Assembly: GCF_964204645.1 (NCBI RefSeq)
Contig: NC_134026.1
Span: forward strand, 4,896,001 to 4,960,000
Reading direction: 5' to 3'
From: Tubulanus polymorphus
Lineage: Eukaryota > Nemertea > Palaeonemertea > Tubulaniformes > Tubulanidae
DNA length: 64,000 nucleotides
In this document: one piece after another, positions 14,881 through 27,900 of the stretch
Position numbering within the stretch: the stretch's first letter is position 1
Layout of the letters: each line of letters begins with the position of its first letter
Made by a program: the position numbers and the translations under genes
The notes under the pieces: generated by a model
Databases searched by the model: none
The model's input: only the letters and a program-made list of their open reading frames with translations
Told to the model about the DNA's origin: nothing

Positions 14881-15022
14881 GGAACAACTGTTCACACAGG
14901 TGCCAAATGGGCTCGTGCCTCTTTGGCCCTACCAAAACATCGGAGTAATAAGCCTGAGCCAAATGTTGGCATAGGTCACTCTCTAATTAGAGAGCCAATT
15001 TGGCCCAGTCGTGTGATCGCGG
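14881..15022. mobile_element. MITE-like element, copy 2 of the 11633 family
   Basis: Shares the right end GTGTGATCGCGG, the left TTCACAC, and interior GTGCCAAAT and CCAATTTGGCCC with copy 1, but is about half as long. Confidence 0.6.
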
Positions 15023-18000
15023 TTTTAGACTCTTGTTCCATTATGCTTTATAGACATTGCAGTGAGCTTTGAGGTCTTCAAGAGCTACCCATACAAATTG
15101 GTCTGTAGCGTCGCCAGATTTGCTGTATATCCAGAACTATGAAATCATCAGTTATAGGGTCCACAGTTATGGACTAGGTCTGACTCAATTATATTTCGAA
15201 AATTCAATTCAAATCCTTAACTGTGGAATCGGTTTGTACATTTCTAAAGCTTCTCTGAAAACGATTCTAAGCCGGCTATTTTGATTATAGTTACATTGGA
15301 CGTTATGAAAACATGGAAGTGCGGATAGGGATCTTAGTCGATGTTTTTTCGTTGGTTAAATTGACTGATGATGAAGCACGTTATCATTGGCGGCGACAGG
15401 GCAAATTGATCCCGATTAGATGGTCGACGTGGAACATTATCATACACGATAACCACCTGATGCTAAGGCAATTTATCTCCATTTCAAAGTGAAATTTAAT
15501 TTCAGTACCAAAGCTACGACTCCGATACAAAACTCTGAAAACCCTTTCAATCGGCTTAGGCTGGTAGTCTCTGAATTCGGATTGAATTACAAATGTGGTT
15601 TCCTTACTTTCTGATGAACAAAGTAACGCCTGGTGGCTATTGCGCTGTGTGGCTGGAGAAATTCAAATTAGCCATCTTATGCATTTCCTCTTTCATTAAC
15701 GACATTCTGTCTCCAGGTCTTTGAAAACGAAATTTTCCACTGTTTCTTAGATCGCCAGAAACAAGTGGCATATGCTAATTGAATGGATAAGATTGCTGAG
15801 AATGTACTGCCTCGACCTTATTATCACAATAACTAAACTCTCTCGACGAGATGCTCGTAATTCATCTGAGCAGGACAGGACTGATTTCGAGAATTCTATC
15901 ATTGCCTATCCAAATGGCGGCAGATACGGGGCCTTATTTCTAACGGTAATATACGGCCCAATATGGCAATTGTTTCATGTTATACAAATGTGATCATGAA
16001 TAAAACATCTACGGAACGCACGGTCATCTTACTGCAATGCGATACACAGGCTCGCCAGTTCTGTCACAGCTAGTAATTGATACATCCTTTTTTATTTATA
16101 TTTCATATTCATCTGTCTCCAATTGATATTCTTTGCAGTCGCTACTTCCTCTGGATGGAATTGAAAAGCAAAAAACGTTGGGAGTTCATTTTAGTTGTCT
16201 CAACGGAGCCTTATTCTAATCAACGCAGTGGATTGATGAACAGTTTGTCAACTGGTTTACTGTTATCTCCATTATCTTGGGCCCATTTATGATGAAGTTT
16301 CTAATGAATCAATAGGCTCCTTCACATTTACTCTTCTAAGGAAGAAGTAGGCCAAGGATGCAAAATGTCCTCACATTAGCGATATACATCGAAGTAGCAT
16401 CCCATAAGATCTAAGATCTTTATGCTAACTGACTTAGTATTCAGTGCGGACTGTTCACCTATGCGCTTAAGTGGAACAGGAGCTCATCAATTTTGCTGCT
16501 CTATCCACGACATGTGATTCTTGATAGGAAAAGTCTGTTAGCTCCCTGGACGGACCTCGCTTATTGCAAGGTTGGCTAGTTAGACGGTTGAAGACTACAT
16601 TTTCCAGAAAAAAGACACGAATGACAAATGTTAGCATTGCTGTTGAACTTCTTTTGCTCTTGTAAGTTGATTGTCCTGTCAGAAATTCTTTTTGAACCGG
16701 GGAAAGAAGCGATATAGAACAGAAAGAGTAACCAATCCGCTGGTATGTTCTGAGGCTATGTTATCCTGTAGCGGATCATGGTTAACCAAATCTGATGTTG
16801 TTTTGTGATTAATTTTCTTTGCTCGGAGCTTACACGACTGAGAAAGCGATTCTTCGACTTCAACCGTATAAGCTGCGAACCACAAATTATTTTTCACGAA
16901 AAGTAGCCGTTGTTGTTGTCGTCGTCGTCATCATTGCTGGCGATCTAAGGCCACGTTCCTTTCAGCTGCTCACCCATGTATAACGATAGTCGTCACCTGT
17001 TTTCTGATTAGCAGTCTTATCAGTGACGTTCAGCCTTCACTAGGGGCCAGACATGTTGACCGCGGATGCAAAATCACTGTCACAAAATCCGGTACGCGTC
17101 AATAGAAACTTATATACATATGCATTTTTATCAATGAATATATTAGGTTTGTCAGTGACTTGATAGACATGACTGGTGATTACATGTAGCAGGTCGTGTT
17201 ACTTTCATCAGAAAACTCGGGAAGATACTTCAGTTTTCCCTGTGAGATACAGTTATTCGAAGCCGAAACGTTTCATACTACTCTGAAAACTCCGGAGGAA
17301 GCTGATTAGATTTTTACCTCGAAGTCGAAATATATGTTTCAGTTCAGATTATATTGTTGCGAAATGTCAAGCGCTTAAAGTTTGGCATTTCCGATGAAAG
17401 AACTATCTTCTTTCGAAAAGTAATTTTCGCAGGCGGATTTCGCCATGATATCTTATATCCACCAAATGGGCACAACTGATGATTGGCATAGATTTGTAGC
17501 GTCCCTTTGTTTAGAAACACAAAAGTGATGTCAAATATGGCGCGCAATTGTACGAAGCAAAATACATGGAAAGTATGTAAATTGTCTATACGAGGTCTCC
17601 TGGCAACAATGACGTCGTAGCCATATCCTTCATATCTCTGTTGCGGAATATTTCCTCGATTTGAATTCAGTGCGCGTGCGCAACGCGACGAACGTCTGGC
17701 TCCCCGAAATCTTCGCCCGATTCCCCCGAGTTGTCGCTTTAACGTGTTTGATGAAATCTTAGTTTACGGGTACCGGCTCTGTATACGTCGGCGGAATAAT
17801 TTCGTGATTGTGCGAATCGTATTTCTTTTTCGCGGAGTTCGTTTTCGGCGCGGTTGTGTTCATTTATTAGCGCAGTGAGAATTTTACAGATGTACACGGC
17901 TTGTTCACTTTGACCAGCCATGAATACTAAACCCGAGTGACATTACGAAATACTTCAGCATAGCCTCGCGCAAGTGTATCGAATGAATTATATATATATA

Positions 18001-18844
18001 TATATATTCTTTTTTACGCTAGAATTATCAGGAATCGATGCTTATCAGATAATCAAAGCTCTAATATTGAGTTCATTTTTTTTTGGGGGGGGAAGGATTC
18101 GTTGGCTGGGGAAAAACTCCCGGGAACGTTCTACCCGTAAAAATTCTATTATTGCTTAATTAATTTTTAGCAGTTCGTTTTCGCGTGGAAAAAATCAATT
18201 CTCATCAGTGTAAGGCTGTCAAATTTTAATTAACGCTGAAGTCAGAGCCAGCTGCTTCTTATGCCTTTAACGGCAGATCGAGTACTAGAATGTCGATGCC
18301 ATTTTTAGCAACTTCCAAATTACTCTATGTCAACAACATTGTCTTTTAGATTAAACCTCTTGTGTTTCTTAGCTTACAAATGTATTGGGTTAAGGACGGG
18401 TTCTGGGCTTCGAAAATCCTTATCTGGTGTCTCAACCCTAGTACTGACCCCTCAGCAAAGTCCTTCAAGCAATCACGATTTTTCATTTCTTCCATTTTTT
18501 GATGTGTCAATGATTGTCATGTTTTTTTTTCACAGTATATACATACTACTGTATATGTGGTAGTTGCGTCAGACATGAAAGGAGGAGTGGTTATTGATGA
18601 CCTGTACTCGATTCACCCTGATAAAAGGCTTGGCTTTAAGAAGATCGATTTCACATATTAGTGATGAATAAAATATGAACGTACTGTAACAGATACGGGA
18701 CGATTTCTTTCGCAGTGATTGGCATTCAAGCATTGACTTTTCATCAAGAATTTCGTTTATGAAAAATTTATTTCTTCAACACGTTGATGCTGGGATAAAT
18801 CGTGTCGAAGAAGAAGCTAGCCCAGGGAAAATGAGATGGATAGT

Positions 18845-18976
18845 ACTTTATAGGTTAACTTGTTTATTTGAAGTACGAGCTTTCGCTACTAATGACTGTA
18901 CTCATTCACCTGATGATGCTATGATACATCAGTAGCGAAAGCTCGTACTTTGAATAAACAAGTTAACCTATAAAGT
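18845..18976. mobile_element. Fold-back element with 46-bp inverted arms
   Basis: The arm ACTTTATAGGTTAACTTG... (18845-18890) is repeated inverted at 18931-18976 with about two mismatches, around a 40-nt centre containing CTGATGATGCTATGATAC. A partial copy is at 62614-62668. Confidence 0.85.
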
Positions 18977-19821
18977 TTTATCTGTCTCGTTACGCGGCTC
19001 CTCTATGAATCTTGGAAAGAGTGGAATAGTGAAACGAGCTGTATCATGTTTGCGTGGAAATTCATTCAAAAATCTTCAGCTATTATTCGTCGTTTTCGTC
19101 TATCACTAGAGAACACGGCATAAATATCAATATTTTGCTACCTTATGTCCATTGTTATCCATTGGTTGCACCAGGTCCCAACCTTGTTAGTACTGGCACT
19201 AACCTTGTACATCATGTAGCCAAATGTATAAACCCAACAGCAAAAATAGGATTAGGAATGTGGCTCGGTGTAGAACAGGTCAGATATACAAACCTTGAAT
19301 GTGAATATTTTTTAGCGCTCAATGAAACTGCTTAGAAGTGGTTGTTACTACACATAGAAATAAGTGATTCATCCAATGGATCGTTTAGGTGTAACCTCAA
19401 AATCTCAGTTTTCCTGGAGCGTCATCGATGTTCAATATTGAATCTCTGTACCCTGGTACCATGCGCTGATGATTTGCAATTGATCATATGTGTGAAACGG
19501 TGTTGACATGGATTTATGGTTGAGTAGTGACTGTTTGAACACCACTATTATTATGTCAACATCAGTATGATTAGTTGCTAACATTAAAATCATCATTATT
19601 ATCATTGTCAGGGAGGTTATCATCATAGTTGTATTTACCCTGACATGAAGCCAACGCAGCGTCATAAAATCCGCCTCGTCTGCCGTACGCGCTTCGTTGC
19701 TCAAGGTTAAACTAATCATCAGTGCAACCTCAGCGAAACTTCAAGGGAATACAAAAATTGCTCATTCAAACAAATTGCTCGTTAACGTAGATCAGGTATT
19801 GAATTAATGAAATAAATCAAA

Positions 19822-19883
19822 TATCTGAATTAATCAAAATAAGCTTTCTCTATATCTGAATTCATCAAAATAAGCTTTCTCTA
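19822..19883. repeat. Tandem duplication of a 31-mer
   Basis: Two adjacent copies beginning TATCTGAATT and ending AGCTTTCTCTA, differing at one base. Confidence 0.9.
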
Positions 19884-20591
19884 CATCCTCCTCACAGGTG
19901 AAGACACTTTGATGTCTATATGCCTCTAATCCATAGCAATATATTCAGGTATATTCCTGCATTGTATGAGTTATCATTTTCTAGCGTAAATTCGGCAAAA
20001 ATGTTAGTATAGATGCAGCTATATGAAAGCCTTACCGACAACTCATCAGCCATGGATCACTAACGGTTATTAATGAACAGGAAAATCCGGCCATTAATTG
20101 TTGGCATAGTCAATGCAGGAGTTTACGTCGATCGGCAATAAAAATAGTCTCCGCTGATCTGTCATTCATCATCTAATGACTTGATCGGTTTATCCGTGGG
20201 GGGGACAAAAGCGTTTCTATGCGCGAAGCTTTGTTTTTCTGAGATAAATGTTGTTTTCTGTTCGTTTTTCCCCCAGTCTTCTATCACCTGATGACTAATG
20301 AAGATTCATCGAATGGAAAAAATGACGCAACGCGCGTCTACGTTGATATCGACTTATTCTATGAGATATTCCATTACAGACTTCGATTGTTGTTAAATAC
20401 TGTCTTAATGCCATCTGGCAATCCATATTTTCTTATCGCCTTTGAAAATGTCTTCGAATATGGCGACTATTTCATGTGTTCATTGATACTGGTCTGAGAT
20501 GTTAAAGTAACCACCATTCTATGATCTAGATGTTGTCTCTCGTGAAAATGAATGTAAAATCTTTTCATTCATTCTTATCATGTATTTTTAG

Positions 20592-20768
20592 CTTTGCCGA
20601 ATGGATATCCGAAGATCACTGAAAATCCGACTTTGAAAGCGGTCGAAAAAGACCGAAACACCGTGATGATATGCGAAGCGGATGGAAATCCTGATCCGCA
20701 GATTATCTGGTTGAGAGACTACATACCCGTTGACATGACTGATCCGCGTCTAACTCTGCTCAACTCAG
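20592..20768 (+). CDS. Lar: LAR exon: Ig2, N-terminal part
   Basis: The acceptor tttttag precedes the exon and the donor is CAG|gtacgt. Phase 1 in, phase 1 out, 177 nt. It encodes [20 protein letters not shown], then the first Ig2 cysteine in [16 protein letters not shown] with the core tryptophan, and ends in LLNSG. The 3' boundary falls at the point where vertebrate mini-exon A can be inserted. I saw no convincing cassette in the following intron. Confidence 0.95.
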
Positions 20769-21858
20769 GTACGTATGTTGATGAAAAAAGGAACTCCCAC
20801 CAACTAACCGATGATCAAAGACTGTATTAAGTGAAATCCAGTTATTCAAAGGGTAAAAGCAAAGATTGTGAGGTTAGAAAGTAGAAATTTGTTACTCTTT
20901 TATAACGAGAAGTACTGATTTGATTTTTGAATGCATTCAGAAATGTGAAAGATGTTACTGAGGGTCATACTGTTGATTACTCATTAATTGAGAATTTTCT
21001 TTCATATTTCAAGGAAATTTCACTGAAAAAATTCAATATGTTGGGAAAAAGTGTATTTTTCGCTGGTTGGCAGCCCTGATCGCTCAGATTTTTTTAAATT
21101 TTCAAAATAGCAATGTACAGAAGGGCAGTTACATCGCGCAAAACATTCCAAGTTGAATGTAACATGTCGGGTAACTGTATTTATTTAAAGCATCATCAAT
21201 GTTCTGTGATAAATCGTATGAGTGTCAAATATGTCCACCAGAGATAATATTCGATCGAATATAGAAGAATATGACACTTAATTATTCATCGATTGGGCCA
21301 TGTTCAAAATTCCACGTTTCAAAATATCGAGTGGTGCTGAAAATAAAATGGAAGATCACAGAAATTGTTTCCTTTCTGAAGGAACTCGTAGAAAATATCA
21401 ATGCAGTATAGAATTACCGATGTAGATGTAATGATTTCACCTTCCTATCGATTTCTTCACCTGTTTTGTCTCAAAATATTATAGATATGTTTTGTGGTTC
21501 TTTTATCCAAGATTTGTATATTATGACATTGCATATGTTTACCGTATGTAGCTATTGATTGTAACCACCGTATGAAATCAAAATTTTCAGATGTTTTGAT
21601 TTTCAGATATTCTTCAATCCAAATTAGGGTAGCCACTGACCTGGAAAACTTGGGGAATCAGAAAAAAATCTGGGGAAAATCAGGAGGGGGAATTTTTGTG
21701 AATTCTCAGTAGCATTGTATTTTTAGTTGCTGCTTGCATGTGTGATTTCATGTCTAGACAGAATTTCATGTTGTACTCATTCGAGGTTATGACGATAACA
21801 TTTCATCCTCTGATGCATTCGCTTCATGCTGGATCTATAAATTGAATTCTTGTGTAGG

Positions 21859-21902
<44 letters not shown>

Positions 21903-24900
21903 TTACAACTGGCGCATTAAAATTGATGGTGACATCGCGCTCGACTATAAGGTTGCGCTAGTGAGACACTTCAAATGTAACTGAGATTGGGTGTAACCAA
22001 AACAATGCCATCTCGAGTGATCTCAATGTTATGCGGTATCGAATCAGAGAAATCTTCGTTATTTGAAGCCGTCGTTGTAACTGAAATCATTCAGAATATC
22101 GAAAACTAGGGGGGGGGGATAAAAGAATCTTCGAAGAATCGGGGTAGTGAGTAACAACTGATGAACACGACACTTAAGCTTTTAATCAATTTGCGATCGC
22201 TGTCTGCTCGCTCGGTGTACAAGTACTAATCTAAAGATCTTTGATCTACGTAAACATCTCTGAGACTGTCTGTTAATTTGCAAGACTCGCAGGCATAAAC
22301 GTATAATGATGATACTATCGGAGGCGGTAAAAGTTTTTTCTCGGTGAGTTGGCAAATTTTGCTAATGAATCCGCTGGTATTCGTCTCTGCCCCGAAGCAA
22401 ATGCCATTCAAAAAGTTGTTTTTCGCTACCATTGCAATTTTCTGCATAGGTTTTTTTGTAACACTTAATATGCGTAGATGCTGGATGGGGGAGAGTTATT
22501 GCGTTCAAATCACTGCCTTAAAACATTCAAAGATTGCGCTAGCTTTTCATATTCAATGTAAATACCTTTTCATTTCTGTCCAGAATATCGTCTTGTTCTC
22601 CTTTTTTCGACTATTATAGCGGATATATTTGGAAATATTGTTCAATTTCAGGATCATTACAAATAGAACGCAGTCAGGCGTCGGATGAGGGTAAATACGA
22701 ATGTATTGCTGAAAATAGTGCCGGAACAGCAATCTCATTCGCTGCAAATCTCTATGTGCGAGGTAAGTGACAATGTAATGCCCATTGTTCACTTTTCAAT
22801 TTTGTTTGAAGGCGGCAATATTGGTGGTCCATTATACAGTGGAGACAAGTATAAGATTGGGTCTTCAGCGTAACGTATCATACTCGTCATTTCCATTGAA
22901 AGTGAAGATTTTCACATTTCAATGTCCCTGCTAATGTTCCAGCTTGTTCCAGTGCTTCTCCGCCAAAGCTCAGGAACTAGCTTTAATATCTGAAGTTACT
23001 TGGAATGAGAGAGTTGTCCTCTGCAACTGGTCATAATTTGGCTCTAAATGACGCAGTGTGCTATGTATATATTTATATATTTAAATTTGCGTTATCAGCT
23101 CGATGATGCAAATGTATCACAAACTGAAGAATGACCCAGTGATATGTGACTTGTCTCCATGTCATGTCTGTAAAGTGTGCAACCAGAAGCTGCTGTTCTT
23201 GATGCCTAATGGCTGACGAATTGTCAAAGAGATTACATGTTGCCGCCGCTGTGCGTATTTTGCGTATTCAAATGTGTGTGCGTGTCAGTGCTGTCTTTTC
23301 ATCGTTCTCTCGAGATCGTTGCGTGTACTTTATTGACGTTGAATTTCATTTTCTTGAATTTGAAAAGAAAATTCATTCATTCACGATCGTACCTTGAATT
23401 GTTGTAAAGTAAAACTGTTGAATCCGCCAAATTTCTTTTAAGACAAGAGTTTGTGTATAAATGTTGCTGTAGGCCTCGCTTTTGTTGTTTTTTATCGATA
23501 CAATACTCAGATGACAAAATTTGCACCTCGGCACTTTATTTTTGAAATTATTTATGATATACGATATGATATGGTAAATGTGTCACTTTGTTTGATATTA
23601 TGGCTTCAAGCAGCACTGGCACAAACATACTTTTAAGTGCACAAAAATCTGCCCGATGGAATTCACAAAATTGATCGATACTTTTTTTGAGCTGATGAAC
23701 AATTTCGAATTGTTCGTCTTTTCTCTACTATTCTCTCGAGTTTGCCGTCGTCGTTTAATTTGTGAATTTGATCGAGATGCTTTTATGGTGACTTTTTCCG
23801 CACATAACGGCCTCGTTAATTGAACCTACGTGCAGCTGGCTTTCAATTACAGTTTCGAGAATCACGTTCTCGAAAACCGATCATTTTCATTTCCAATCGG
23901 AACGCCCTTCATTACCCCATAAAAAGATAACACTTCATCTGAAAAAATCTTTAGATTATCTAATTTGCGTCTTCATATTCCTTGAAAAATACATTTCCTT
24001 GGAATAATTCTTTAAAAAAATGTATTCGTAAATAAGATTAAAAGAAAATGAAGAATGAGCCATAATAGTATCAGCCTTTTTATAGGTAATAGCCATAACA
24101 TTATTGAATTTAGCCTGCAGTCATTGGCTGTTCTTAAAACGGGCATTAACATTTTCAAAGTACTGTATATCAACGAAGATCTCTTGCTAAATTTTAATAT
24201 TTTCCCAACGTTGTGACATAGACACGTTCATCATCATCCCAGAATAATGAATTTCTGCGCATTATCGAGGAGAAAATCATCCGTAAAAAAGAAAACTTGT
24301 CGATATATTATTCGTGATACATAGGCGACGTGAAGCCAGGCCCCACCCTTGTTTGAAACATGTTTGTAAATTCAAGATGACGTTACACTAAAGTAAACAA
24401 TATCTAAATTGAAATATTTTGCACTGCGTAACGCTTACATTTCTTAATTTCATGTGTGCTCACTAATAACGAATTATAATCTTCTAGGTAAACATTAGAA
24501 GTCCTCTTACGTGAAATCAAATGACTGAAATGAATGTGTGAAATATTTCTCGGTTGGAAAAATATACATGATTTGTAGAATATACATGATTTGACGGCCG
24601 ATTCAAGAACGATATAAAAATGTTTTTGATATGAGAAATCGATGTTAGCATTATGGATTGACATTTCATACAAATAATCAGCAAAATTCAAACCACCCAC
24701 ATTTTCAAGTCAAATGTAAATAACTTGTCGTTTTTCAACTTTTGCCCATTGACATTATAATGACAAAGCCACCTACGTTTGTACTTGTACTGGGTGTGTG
24801 GGCGAAGGGGATAGATAGGTGAAAACTATCATCATTGAATTCAATAAGCTTTTGCCTGTCTGCTTGGCAACCATTTCTTTTCATTCCTTGCCTTCAGCTT

Positions 24901-27900
24901 TTGTAGCTGGCATTAAACGAGTTAAAAAACAAAACGCTTAAAACAGAAATGACTCGATATTATCACCGCAAACAACTTTCAATTAAATTGTTTCCTAAAC
25001 ATTCACCTCCTGTTAAGTTCAATTAAAAGTAGGCTAGAAGAGTTTCTGTTGAATTATGAAATTACAATTTGATTATGATTTTTCATTTGAATTCAATTTC
25101 AATAGTTAAAAACGACTTTATTTCTACAATCTAATGCCTAATTCTAGATGAGCTTTATTCAGTATAAACACAATGAATTGCTACACAATGATCCAAATAG
25201 AATATATTCAATTTAGTTATACCAGGGCAAAATACTTTCCTTCCTGCCTATCTGACCTTCCTATTGCTATGCTTTAACCCATTTACGAGTAATTTCAGCT
25301 TTCTTTTTATTTTTGATAAAATGTCGACAATGATTTTTCTTCAGCTGCTCAATTCGGCCGTTTGCAATATATGTCTTATTACAATGCGAACCACTATGCA
25401 ACACTTTCTCCGAGTCTGATGTCTCGCATATTTCTCACTATCTGTTGTTTCTTTTTTACACGTTGATTACTTTCTAGACGAAAGTGAAATTTCTATCTAC
25501 AAGCACCTGCATCAGCAAGGTAAAAACTCTAGAGCGCCGTCTGTGTAGGTGGCGTCACTGCCACCGGCCACCGAGGGCGCAGTGTATGACCGATAGCCGA
25601 AGCATGATATCAGTTGCACCTATCAATCTCACTGACAGCATGTGAAAAGAAATCATCGCAAGCATGGCGAGATCCATGCTTATTCCTCTTTTTAAGATAC
25701 GTCTTCGATGTTGAGGAAATAAGATAATTCAGTCTTGGTGAAACGGGTTATATGTAAATTTCGTACGAAGTTTAGCTGTCGATTTATAGTTTTTTTAAAT
25801 CATTTTTTACATATTCATAATCGTATGAAAACGGGAACTAGATTTCGATTGCGGGCCAGCAGTATCGAGCCAAGCATGTCTTGCGAATCGCTCGACCCTT
25901 GTTATGTCTCTACCTTCTATTCGGCATGATTTTACTAACTAATCGTAATGAATTATGCTTCGATCAGCCGGGGAGGTTGGAGAGCCGCCTCCCCGGATCG
26001 ACGAAGCGTGTATGTAGATATTACACGTACGTGTGTTCGCGTTCTCTTGTCCGTCCTACGTAAAAAAATATATTGTATTCGTCGAAAAATGTCGATACTT
26101 TACGCATTATTGATGAGCATTTTTTCGATAGTTTGACTGCGCGCATCTTCCACTTGAAGAGCGTAGTTGAATATCAGTGGCGAACGAATACCGATAGAAC
26201 AATAGTTAGCGTCGGCAGAAGTATCGCCGTTCCACCGTTCCGCTTGTCACGCGAACATCCGCGAAAAATAGCCACCGGAACAGAAAAACCGAGACGAATT
26301 ACTTCGCATACCGGTGTAATATTACGCCGATACGAACACGGCGCATATATATATATTTATATATATAAGCGATTTTAATAAGCCGGTATTAAATATTGTT
26401 AATCCGCAGCGCGCGTAAGCTTCCATGGAGACGAACGATCAGGAATGAGAAAATGATTCGAAAGAATTGCAAATGCCTGCGGGATTCGACGTAATCATTA
26501 ATAAGTGAATTATAATGCATATATTATACTACGATCATGAAAGTGGCGAAAGAAATATCGTTATGAATCCGTATTTGCAGTCATACACTGGAATTACGAA
26601 GACAGCTTAGATTAATCTATTCAGTGACGGCGAGAGTGAAATATTCGTAGGACGTCGTTTTTTGATCCACCCTCTTCTTCAATCGCGTTTCGGCGTTGTA
26701 GTCGACTCACTTAGATATGAGAATAGGGAAAATCAGACTTTGATGATGTATTTTCGAGAATACAATAGCTCACGGCATTGTCAAAACGTAGTACGTTGAA
26801 CAGCGTTTTATGTAGATACGTTTTGGCATTGGATACAAGAAGGGATGCGCTGCGTCATTACTAACACACACCACGCAACAACCGGCAACCCTCTGGTACA
26901 TAATAAAACAATTTACGATGCTTGCACGCACTGTATAACTCATCTGCACATTGTATCATCAGTAGTAAACTAGTTTGAATCGGATGCGATAATAAAATTG
27001 ATGGATTAGGTGTGTTTTTGTAATAATAATACGATTTTGATTCTCTTGCCGCCCCCCCCGAATTGAGTAACCGTGATGAATATCTAACAGATTCATTTCG
27101 ACGTACTAAAATCTGTTAGAAACCATTTCCGTGTTAACGCTTGAACTTACATTTGATAGCAATCCCCGGATGACTAAAGAAAGTCCGTATTGCATTTTAG
27201 ATATTGAGTGCTAAAAGTAGTCATTGCAAAAAACATCATGATATCGATAACTACCTCATCATTTGCATTCTTCACTTTGCACATCTTAACAGTACATCGG
27301 ATGTCAAATGGTAGATTTAACGGATACTAGATTCGAAAACGTATTTGTAGATCTCATAAAAGCATTTGATTCGTCAAGAATGTAGATGATAATGAGTTAC
27401 ACAATCTTTAAAACGTCATTTTGAAATATGTTTGTGACAATTTTATACTGTCATGTAGATATTTCATTAAACTTTCTACAAGTTATTAAGATTGAAATAT
27501 GTCACATTGCTGTTACCAACATTATTTAATATAATTAATTTATATTGGAATTTGTCTTGAACGTGTATATGTAACAAAAACATGTTCAATCATTATTTGT
27601 GTTTCATTTGTTCTAGGGTCCAATCCATCACTCGTTCTCCCTAAGACACAACCAGGCTCATTCAAGCCCGGTCAACAACACAATAGTGAGCGCTATGTTC
27701 TATTTCACTCATATAATTTTCCGCTTCTCTAAAAACATTTCTCAAAACCCTTGTTACTGCATTAACAAATGGAATAAGTGTATACAGGTTTTTCAATAAT
27801 ATAATCATGGTTTAGGTCCTTATAGACTTGGTTTCTTAAATCATGTATGCGGTAAACAAGGGTAAGGCTACTGATATGACTGACAAGTCTGATGAAAATA

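Larger units (their letters stand above)
20769..22651. other. Intron inside Ig2 with TA microsatellite and repeat remnant
   Basis: Holds a truncated hAT-like repeat (21626-21700), a TA tract (21860-21899) and a short G run near 22110. No coding exon is seen. Confidence 0.7.

Noticed and set aside
18900-18951. Calling a functional hammerhead ribozyme
   Set aside because: An extra base at the stem II junction and a core substitution in the second copy; kept only as a finding.
27293-27310. 18-nt in-phase exon (VHRMSN) at the Ig2/Ig3 site
   Set aside because: Acceptor ends aacag with a mediocre tract and the donor gtagat is poor.
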